From: JBBRSL01 sp038245435
Lineage (GTDB): Bacteria; Patescibacteriota; Saccharimonadia; Saccharimonadales; CAIOMD01
Direction of reading: 5' to 3'
Assembly (NCBI GenBank): GCA_038245435.1
Contig: JBBRSL010000006.1
Location: 1-38,557 of the forward strand
DNA: 38,557 bases
Positions 31,434-36,714 of this stretch are shown piece after piece (the first letter of the stretch is position 1; every line of letters starts with the position of its first letter). The position numbers were made by a program, and so were the translations under genes. The notes below the pieces were generated by a model. That model worked only from the letters and a program-made list of their open reading frames with translations. It did no database searches and had not been told where the DNA came from.

Positions 31434-32543
31434 TTACATTTTAAGGTTTGGGTTTATAGCTAAGGTGTAAGGGTTAGTTGGCTCAACGCCTGCCATAGCT
31501 TTATAGCAACCGAGCGTTGCAATCATAGCGCCGTTATCGGTACACAGGGCAGGGGGTGCATAGGTGATTTCAATAGGCAGCGCAGCTTGTAGCTGTTTTC
31601 GTAATTCTTGATTGGCTGCAACGCCACCGGCGATAACGACACTTTTTGGGTCAAACTCTTCATACGCATGTTTCGTTTTATCAACGACTGTTGCAACGGC
31701 GACTCGTTGAAAGCTAGCGGCAATATTTCGCTTTTGCACATCTGTTAGTAGGGCAGGGAGGTCGGTACTGGGGGTTTTAAAGTCGCCGCCAACCGCTGCT
31801 TGGGCGGTACGCAAAACAGCAGTTTTAATACCCGAAAAACTAAAATCATATTTGCCTGGTACTTTTGCTTTTGGGAGCGGATAGGCGAACGGATCACCAC
31901 TTTCGGCTGCTTTTGCGATACTCGGGCCGCCGGGGTAGGGGAGCCCGGTAATTTTGGCTACCTTGTCAAAAGCTTCTCCAATGGCATCATCGGTTGTTTG
32001 CCCGAGTAAGTCGTAATCGAAATGATTACGGAAGTACACAAGCTGACTGTGGCCGCCGCTGACAATAAGGCTTAAAAGAGGGAACTGGGGTTGTGGGTCA
32101 ACTAAGAAGTTGGCGTAGACATGGCCCTCGACATGATTAATGGCGTAGAGGGGTTTATCTTTAACAATGGCAAGAGTGCGCGCCGTCAAAACACCGATAA
32201 GTAAACTGCCCGACAAGCCCGCCCCGTAGGTAACTGCAATACCATCAATTTGATCCCATGGATCAAATTTGGGATTGGGGTTTGGTAGTTGGTAGTTGGG
32301 GTTTTTTAACTCCCCATCTACTATCTGCGAATCCCAATTCCCTGAAAAAGCCTGTAAGGTTTCTTCTATTACGGGGATAATAGATTCAATATGACTCCGG
32401 GCTGCAATTTCGGGAACAACGCCACCATAGACGGCGTGCAAATCCATGCTACTGGCAACGACGTTTGCTAGCAGAATTTTACCGTCTTGCACAATGGCAA
32501 CGGCAGTTTCATCGCAGCTACTTTCGATTCCTAAAATTATCAT
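31434..32543 (-). CDS. tsaD: tRNA threonylcarbamoyladenosine transferase TsaD, with a low-complexity insertion
   Basis: Catalytic subunit that transfers threonylcarbamoyl to A37 of ANN-reading tRNAs. 369 residues from the ATG at 32543, where the family begins (MIILGIESSCDETAVAIVQD); an upstream GTG at 32600 would translate a heptamer repeat and lies in a parS-like site, so I reject it. The metal site HVEGHVYANF and the GGHSQLVY motif are intact. Between the helix ending EETLQAF and the strand IDGIAVT the protein has roughly 27 extra residues (GELKNPNYQLPNPNPKFDPW) not found in typical TsaD, encoded by short-repeat DNA bounded by a 10-bp inverted repeat (32247-32256 and 32260-32269). Confidence 0.93.
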   Translation of the reverse strand: MIILGIESSCDETAVAIVQDGKILLANVVASSMDLHAVYGGVVPEIAARSHIESIIPVIEETLQAFSGNWDSQIVDGELKNPNYQLPNPNPKFDPWDQIDGIAVTYGAGLSGSLLIGVLTARTLAIVKDKPLYAINHVEGHVYANFLVDPQPQFPLLSLIVSGGHSQLVYFRNHFDYDLLGQTTDDAIGEAFDKVAKITGLPYPGGPSIAKAAESGDPFAYPLPKAKVPGKYDFSFSGIKTAVLRTAQAAVGGDFKTPSTDLPALLTDVQKRNIAASFQRVAVATVVDKTKHAYEEFDPKSVVIAGGVAANQELRKQLQAALPIEITYAPPALCTDNGAMIATLGCYKAMAGVEPTNPYTLAINPNLKM

Positions 32544-32551
32544 CTCTAATA

Positions 32552-32586
32552 GGGTAATGGGTAATGGGTAATGGGTAAAGGGTAAA
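32552..32586. repeat. Heptamer tandem repeat, (GGGTAAT)3 (GGGTAAA)2
   Basis: Five tandem 7-mers directly upstream of the tsaD start: GGGTAAT at 32552, 32559 and 32566, then GGGTAAA at 32573 and 32580. It resembles the short tandemly repeated heptamers known in cyanobacteria and some other genomes. Confidence 0.85.
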
Positions 32587-32592
32587 TCCCGA

Positions 32593-32608
32593 GTTTTCAC
32601 GTGAAAAA
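32593..32608. promoter_or_regulatory. parS-like site 7 (GTTTTCACGTGAAAAA)
   Basis: Core TTTTCACGTGAAAA in the divergent gap between tsaD and the MurE-like gene. Confidence 0.68.
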
Positions 32609-32631
32609 AACAAATATGCAGTAGTTAGTTC

Positions 32632-32640
32632 TGCTATGAT
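32632..32640 (+). promoter_or_regulatory. Extended -10 of the MurE-like gene
   Basis: TGCTATGAT with the hexamer at 32635-32640, 6 nt before the ATG at 32647. Transcription would begin at about the A of the ATG, so the mRNA is probably leaderless. Confidence 0.6.
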
Positions 32641-32646
32641 TTAGGT

Positions 32647-33924
32647 ATGAAGAGGGTAAAAGTAATTGCGCGCAAAGTTATTCCGCGGCAGACCATCAAA
32701 TCTGTTGAAGAGTCATATCGCCTCAATAAAGCCCGTTTAGCTGCCGTTCGCTACGGTAAGCCATCTGGCGAGCAAAAGGTTATTGCCGTGACGGGCACGA
32801 ATGGTAAGACAACTACCTGTACCTACATTAATGAGGTATTAAAAGCCGGCGGGTTTACAACTGCTGTTAACACAACTGCCTATGTCGAAATTGCCGGGGT
32901 TCGTACACCCAATACGAATCACATGACGGTTGCGAGTGTTTGGTCGGTTCTAAAATTTATGTCACAGGCCAAAAAAGCTGAAGTTGACTGGGTAATTTTG
33001 GAAGTTACGAGTCACGCACTTGATCAATACCGGCTACGTGGTATTACGGTAGAAATTGCGGCCGTAACCAATCTGAGTCAAGATCATCTTGATTATCACG
33101 GCACAATGGATGCTTACGCAGAGGCAAAAGCCTTATTGCTCACGGAATATCGGGCTAAAAAGTTTGTACTCAATGCCGATGATGAATGGTTTGAATATTT
33201 TGCTGGTAAGCGTAAAGATAAGCCATTTACGGTAGGTAGGTCTAAGGCTACGCACCAAATTAAAAGTCTTGCGCTCAAGCCAGACGGTACCTCGTTTACG
33301 CTCGTTAGCTCGGCAGCAACCACCCCAATGCATACCAAGCTTGTCGGCGAATTTAATGTCTATAACGCAGCAATGGCGGTAGTTATTGGGCAGCTCGCTG
33401 GTGTTTCGGCAACGGATGCCGCGCAGGGTATTGCTAATGTTTGGGGTGTACCTGGTCGCCTAGAGCCGGTTGTTGCTGGACAGGCTTTTAGTGTGCTGGT
33501 TGATTATGCACATACGCCTGATGCTCTCGAACGAGTTCTAAAAGCTCTCAAAGCTATAACGCACGGCAAGGTGCGGGTGGTATTTGGGGCAACGGGTGAC
33601 CGCGATGCAACAAAACGCCCAACTATGGGCGCTATTGCCGCTAAAAATTCCGACATGATTTATTTAACCGACGATGAAACCTATACTGAAGACCCAGCAA
33701 AAATCAGAAGTGCCGTACGGCAGGGTATTGAAGATGCCGAGGGTGCCTTTACTGAAATCGCAGATAGAAAAGCAGCTATTGCCCAGGCCTTCGCCGATGC
33801 AGAGGCTGGTGATGTTGTGCTTCTCGCGGGTATTGGGCATCAAGATTATCGGGCTATGGGCGGAAAAAAAGAACCGTGGGATGAGCGCGAAGTTGCCCGC
33901 GAATTACTTACCAATAAGAGATAA
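32647..33924 (+). CDS. Mur ligase family protein, MurE-like (UDP-MurNAc-tripeptide synthetase)
   Basis: ATP-dependent ligase that adds the third residue of the peptidoglycan stem peptide. 425 residues, about 60-80 shorter than usual because the N-terminal UDP-binding domain is reduced. P-loop GTNGKTTT at 50-57, the central motif VTNLSQDHLDYHGTMDAY near 140-157, and the C-terminal ligase domain (YAHTPDALERVL, GATGDRDATKRPTMG) are clear. The residue-selecting loop, DNPR in diaminopimelate-adding MurE, reads DDET at 342-345 (TDDETYTEDP), so the amino acid added cannot be assumed. A parS-like site follows the stop. Confidence 0.88.
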   Translation: MKRVKVIARKVIPRQTIKSVEESYRLNKARLAAVRYGKPSGEQKVIAVTGTNGKTTTCTYINEVLKAGGFTTAVNTTAYVEIAGVRTPNTNHMTVASVWSVLKFMSQAKKAEVDWVILEVTSHALDQYRLRGITVEIAAVTNLSQDHLDYHGTMDAYAEAKALLLTEYRAKKFVLNADDEWFEYFAGKRKDKPFTVGRSKATHQIKSLALKPDGTSFTLVSSAATTPMHTKLVGEFNVYNAAMAVVIGQLAGVSATDAAQGIANVWGVPGRLEPVVAGQAFSVLVDYAHTPDALERVLKALKAITHGKVRVVFGATGDRDATKRPTMGAIAAKNSDMIYLTDDETYTEDPAKIRSAVRQGIEDAEGAFTEIADRKAAIAQAFADAEAGDVVLLAGIGHQDYRAMGGKKEPWDEREVARELLTNKR

Positions 33925-33930
33925 ATAGTA

Positions 33931-33946
33931 TTTTTCACGTGAAAAC
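33931..33946. promoter_or_regulatory. parS-like site 8 (TTTTTCACGTGAAAAC)
   Basis: Core TTTTCACGTGAAAA just after the MurE-like gene; the last of the array. Confidence 0.68.
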
Positions 33947-33956
33947 TGCGAGAATT

Positions 33957-33995
33957 GAAAAGCCCACCTGGGCCTTTTCAGGCCGCGAGGTGGGC
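33957..33995 (-). terminator. Terminator of GC-rich cassette A
   Basis: On the minus strand GCCCACCT pairs with AGGTGGGC (33962-33969 with 33988-33995), with an inner GGCC/GGCC stem, followed by TTTTC. It lies after the T-arm-like hairpin and ends the transcript of the 114-residue ORF. Confidence 0.65.
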
Positions 33996-34003
33996 GGGAG
34001 TTC

Positions 34004-34056
34004 TGGGGCAGAGGCCACGGTCTAGGATTTGAACCTAGTAAACCGTGACCTCTGCC
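34004..34056 (-). other. Long hairpin with T-arm-like tip and 3' CCA (tRNA-like minihelix)
   Basis: On the minus strand a 15-bp helix (34042-34056 with 34007-34021, one G-T pair) carries, after three unpaired bases on the 5' side only, a 5-bp stem CTAGG/CCTAG closing the 7-nt loop TTCAAAT. Stem length, closing G-C and loop match a tRNA T-arm (TTCRANY), and the two helices abut directly on the 3' side as in a tRNA acceptor/T-arm stack. CCA follows the helix at 34006-34004. There is no D- or anticodon arm, so it is not a tRNA. The same loop could be read as an anticodon loop (CAA). Function unknown. Confidence 0.55.
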
Positions 34057-34166
34057 ACCATGGTGTTGCTACGCGGATAGTGTCAGCGAGTATAGTTACG
34101 CGACTAGCTCTGAGTTCGCGTGCTCAGGGCCAACTAATCCTTGTAACTTCACCCGAGGGGGAAGTC

Positions 34167-34511
34167 CTAGCGACGAGCTCGTGCGTGAGCCCGCTCGCGT
34201 GTCTTGCTGTTGTCCATGCTGTGGACGATGGTGCTTGCCGTGCTGTCGATCTGACCGCTCAGCTTGGCGGTGAACGCCCTGCTGAGTGGCTTGCCGTCCT
34301 TGGGCTCAGGGAGCGTCACCTTGATGACCAGAACGAACTGGTCAGGGGTGAGCTCATGAACGATGACGGCGTGAACTTCAGCGATGCTGCTCTGGATGCG
34401 ATAGGCCATGGCCTCGCACTCGAGCCGGCTGACAGGCCGATCCAGCTTGTCGGACGGGTTGAGGAACGTCGGCATGGTGCGTGGTTCCGTTCCCTTGTGC
34501 TTCCTTGTCAT
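34167..34511 (-). CDS. Small GC-rich ORF of cassette A, unknown
   Basis: 114 residues from the ATG at 34511 with GGGAG 6 nt upstream. No family recognised. It has a basic start (TRKHKGTEPRTMPTFLNPSD), a strand-rich middle (AVIVHELTPDQFVLVIKVTL) and an Arg-rich end (KTRERAHARARR), which could bind nucleic acid. G and C dominate third codon positions (for example CTC, GTC, GCC, AAG), opposite to all neighbours, so it looks acquired. An AT-rich promoter region lies upstream at about 34540-34590. Downstream come about 100 nt of 3' region, the T-arm-like hairpin and a terminator. The large overlapping frame on the plus strand is a shadow. Confidence 0.6.
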   Translation of the reverse strand: MTRKHKGTEPRTMPTFLNPSDKLDRPVSRLECEAMAYRIQSSIAEVHAVIVHELTPDQFVLVIKVTLPEPKDGKPLSRAFTAKLSGQIDSTASTIVHSMDNSKTRERAHARARR

Positions 34512-34623
34512 CACGTACTCCCGGGGGCGTTGGTGAACAGGACTTTTTTATAGTACAACTATTTTTTTATAATGCAACAATAAAATTGAAAAATCTATGT
34601 AATTATGTTAAAATAGTATTATT

Positions 34624-35307
34624 ATGAGTTCGAGTTATCAAGGTTATCCCGAGCAAGTGCCAAGTATGTGGCAGTCTAACCCTGAGCTAAAAAGGCACCT
34701 TAGGGAGGCTTTGCTGATTGGTGCCAAATTACACCTAGAGGCCATGCTTAGCAAAGATGCGCTTTCAACGACACGATTTGAATCTAGTGATAGGGCAGAA
34801 GCTGTGAAGCAGTTTGTATCTGTTAGCTTTACGAATGCGCTTTCAGACACACAAGCAGATGAGCTCCAAAAGACGTTTACCATGTGCTTCGAAGAACGTG
34901 AACCAGCAGGCTCATCGTTAAGTGCGCGAACGCATTTTAGAAGGATGCTTATTCATATCCCAACCGACCTCGACGTAAAGCCACTTGCTCAAGAAGAAAT
35001 TGATGAAATCCCAGTTCCTGAAAAGATTTTTGTTGAGTATCAGACGCCAGTTTTTACGAGGTTTGGCAGGTATGACAGTCAGAAAATAACTCGCTTTGTA
35101 GTGAAACCCGACGATGTGTTCCCGTACTATTCGTATGATGCTCGTGCGCAACAACAGGATGAAGTTGATATTTATGCTAATGAGCCAGAGCGATTATTCG
35201 ACTCTAAAATGTTTGACGAAGAACGTAAGTTTATGGAAGTAACGAATATGATTTCTGTTATTGATCAATGGGCCGAAAAAGAAGTAGGTTGGCTCGGCAA
35301 AAAATAG
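34624..35307 (+). CDS. Uncharacterised cytoplasmic protein
   Basis: 227 residues, no signal peptide, no recognised domain. The sequence is charged (SDRAEAVKQFVSVSFTNALS) with a Tyr/Phe-rich middle (TPVFTRFGRYDSQKITRFVV, PYYSYDARAQQ) and an acidic C-terminal half. An extended -10 (TGTTAAAAT, hexamer 34609-34614) ends 9 nt before the ATG and no Shine-Dalgarno sequence is visible, so the mRNA is probably leaderless. AT-rich codon use, unlike the GC-rich cassettes on both sides. A terminator follows. Confidence 0.75.
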   Translation: MSSSYQGYPEQVPSMWQSNPELKRHLREALLIGAKLHLEAMLSKDALSTTRFESSDRAEAVKQFVSVSFTNALSDTQADELQKTFTMCFEEREPAGSSLSARTHFRRMLIHIPTDLDVKPLAQEEIDEIPVPEKIFVEYQTPVFTRFGRYDSQKITRFVVKPDDVFPYYSYDARAQQQDEVDIYANEPERLFDSKMFDEERKFMEVTNMISVIDQWAEKEVGWLGKK

Positions 35308-35340
35308 TTATTTATTTGTAGTGATATTACTAGTTACATA

Positions 35341-35367
35341 AACCCCTCAAAGCAGGGGCTTTTTTTA
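35341..35367 (+). terminator. Terminator after the 34624 gene
   Basis: CCCCT, loop CAAAGC, AGGGG followed by CTTTTTTT. From here to 35478 I see no gene, only a TATACT-like sequence near 35436. Confidence 0.8.
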
Positions 35368-35478
35368 TTAGAAAAGAGATAAATATTGCGTAGAAAGTGT
35401 AAGGACCACAGGGCACGAGAGGGCGGGCGGTTATGCGTATACTAGTTAGATTCTAGGTTGTAGTCGTTGATAGCAAAT

Positions 35479-35501
35479 AAAAAAACACCCTGCTGGGTGT
35501 T
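35479..35501 (-). terminator. Terminator of GC-rich cassette B
   Basis: Minus strand AACACCC, loop AGCA, GGGTGTT followed by a T-run (TTTTT). Classical intrinsic terminator. Confidence 0.85.
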
Positions 35502-35507
35502 GCGGTG

Positions 35508-35543
35508 GGGCAGGGCTCCGCGCTGGTGCGCGGAGCCCTGCCC
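35508..35543 (-). other. 16-bp perfect GC-rich hairpin of cassette B
   Basis: GGGCAGGGCTCCGCGC pairs perfectly with GCGCGGAGCCCTGCCC around a 4-nt loop (ACCA on the minus strand). It lies between the small ORF and the terminator, the same relative position as the T-arm-like hairpin in cassette A. Both share TGGGGCAG at the outer plus-strand edge. It has no T-run, so it is not itself a terminator. Confidence 0.65.
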
Positions 35544-35571
35544 ACGAGTGCATTTCTGGTGGTGCAATGCA

Positions 35572-35886
35572 TCAGCCAAGCCCCTCTTCGGGGATGATGA
35601 TGCCAGCTGGGTACAACTGTCGATCCTTTGGATTGGGGAGCAAGAGCGTAATTCGTGCTCCTTCAGAAGTTTTGCATTGAACCGATTCAGATCGATCAGC
35701 GTTCTCGCTCAGCGGGTTCTCGCTCATGTTGAGCGGTCGGACCTTGAGCTCGATGAACACGGACTCATCCGCGTTCGTCGCCGCAAGTACGAAGTATCCC
35801 TCGCTTCCAGTTGTAATGAGATAGGCGATGCCGTCGGCTACTACCTGCGAGCTTTCGACGCTCAGGTAAGCCGTTTTTACGAACAT
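35572..35886 (-). CDS. Small GC-rich ORF of cassette B, unknown
   Basis: 104 residues from the ATG at 35886 (AGAGAAGAGG upstream gives a usable Shine-Dalgarno sequence). No family recognised. The sequence reads like a compact beta fold (VADGIAYLITTGSEGYFVLA, ESVFIELKVRPLN). Codon use is GC-rich relative to neighbours, like cassette A. No sequence similarity to the cassette A protein. Downstream are a perfect 16-bp hairpin and a terminator. The plus-strand frame over it is a shadow. Confidence 0.6.
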   Translation of the reverse strand: MFVKTAYLSVESSQVVADGIAYLITTGSEGYFVLAATNADESVFIELKVRPLNMSENPLSENADRSESVQCKTSEGARITLLLPNPKDRQLYPAGIIIPEEGLG

Positions 35887-35928
35887 GATTCCTCTTCTCT
35901 AGAAATGCACTAAAATTAATTATAACAT

Positions 35929-35963
35929 AAAAAGACGTAATTTACAATAGATTACGTCTTTTT
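35929..35963. terminator. Bidirectional-looking terminator after the 86-residue gene
   Basis: AAAAAGACGTAAT and ATTACGTCTTTTT form a 13-bp stem with a 9-nt loop; A- and T-runs allow use on either strand. It most likely serves the minus-strand gene at 35992-36252. Confidence 0.8.
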
Positions 35964-35991
35964 ATTCATTTGATAATACTTTTCTGAGGTA

Positions 35992-36252
35992 TTACTTGTT
36001 TTCTGGGTCTTGCCAGCTACCGCTGTGCACTGCGACTGCGTTTTTCATTGATACGCTACCAATTGAGGCGACTCTGATGAACTGACGTTCTCCCGATTCA
36101 TCGACAACTTCAACGTGGGTTGCTTCTGGCTCGACGCCAGCTTCAGCTCGAACTAAATTACGGACCTCATCAACAGTTGCTGCTGCTGAGTCAGTTGCTT
36201 CTGCCGCTAAATAATCAACGTCTGCTTTGCTTAATACTTTTGTTTCTGCCAT
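35992..36252 (-). CDS. Small acidic protein, unknown
   Basis: 86 residues, rich in Ala, Glu and Val (AETKVLSKADVDYLAAEATD), no membrane segment, no recognised domain. A good Shine-Dalgarno sequence (AAAAGGAAC) and a near-perfect sigma70 promoter lie upstream and a strong terminator downstream, so it is a real, monocistronic and probably well expressed gene. Confidence 0.7.
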   Translation of the reverse strand: MAETKVLSKADVDYLAAEATDSAAATVDEVRNLVRAEAGVEPEATHVEVVDESGERQFIRVASIGSVSMKNAVAVHSGSWQDPENK

Positions 36253-36288
36253 TTTTTATGTTCCTTTTTATTTTTAATGGATGAATAC

Positions 36289-36317
36289 AATATAGCATAA
36301 GCTTTGTAATTTGTCAA
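36289..36317 (-). promoter_or_regulatory. Sigma70 promoter of the small acidic protein
   Basis: On the minus strand TTGACA (36317-36312), a 17-bp spacer and TATATT (36294-36289). The best match to the sigma70 consensus in the window. Confidence 0.7.
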
Positions 36318-36338
36318 TAATGTGAGTATGTACATTAA

Positions 36339-36365
36339 CTAGCAGACTCACATTAAGAGTGCTAA
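36339..36365 (+). promoter_or_regulatory. CIRCE-like (HrcA) operator with embedded extended -10, groES promoter
   Basis: The right half GAGTGCTAA (36357-36365) is a perfect CIRCE half-site; at the canonical 9-nt spacing the left half CTAGCAGAC (36339-36347) matches 6 of 9. An extended -10, TGCTAAAAT (hexamer 36363-36368), overlaps the right half, so repressor binding would block the promoter. It suggests HrcA control of groESL; hrcA is not in the window. Confidence 0.6.
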
Positions 36366-36400
36366 AATACAGGTGTAAAGTAATACTTTAGGAGTGAATA

Positions 36401-36667
36401 ATGAGCGTAAATATTCAACCCCTTGCTGATTACGTTGTCGCTCAGCAAGAAGAAACGGCTAAAAAAACTGCTAGTGGGCTATACCTCCCAGAAGCAGCCG
36501 CCGAAAAGCCTAAAACTGCCAAAGTTATCGCTGTTGGTAAAGATGTCAAAGCACTAAAAGTTGGTGACCGCATTTTGTTTAAAACGTATGGCACCACTGA
36601 CGTTAAGGTCGACGGCCAAGAGTACATGCTGATTAAAGAAGAAGATATCCTAGCTACTGTTAAGTAG
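36401..36667 (+). CDS. groES: Co-chaperonin GroES
   Basis: Lid of the GroEL folding chamber. 88 residues, a little short for the family (about 95). Motifs: NIQPLADYVVAQQEE, TASGLYLPEAAAEKPKTAKV (mobile loop and following strand) and GDRILFKTYGTTDVKVDG, with LIKEEDILATVK at the end. Shine-Dalgarno sequence AGGAG 6-7 nt upstream. A CIRCE-like operator precedes it and groEL follows in the same operon. Confidence 0.96.
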   Translation: MSVNIQPLADYVVAQQEETAKKTASGLYLPEAAAEKPKTAKVIAVGKDVKALKVGDRILFKTYGTTDVKVDGQEYMLIKEEDILATVK

Positions 36668-36714
36668 CGAGTACTGCTCTAATATTTTGTAATTCGATTT
36701 TGTAGGAGTTAAAA

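Noticed and set aside
32544..32600. Upstream GTG start for tsaD adding 19 residues
   Set aside because: These residues (PFTHYPLPITLL) are translated heptamer repeats and the GTG lies in a parS-like site; the TsaD family begins at the ATG at 32543.
34004..34056. A canonical tRNA gene on the minus strand
   Set aside because: No D-arm or anticodon arm can be drawn; only an extended acceptor-like helix and one T-arm-like stem exist.
34029..34553. Long plus-strand ORF of 174 codons across cassette A
   Set aside because: It is the antisense shadow of the minus-strand GC-rich ORF, which has the better Shine-Dalgarno sequence, start and terminator. Its N-terminal part runs through the T-arm-like hairpin.
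35467..35913. Plus-strand ORF of 148 codons across cassette B
   Set aside because: It would translate the terminator and the perfect 16-bp hairpin; GC-rich DNA makes long shadow frames. The minus-strand ORF fits the signals better.
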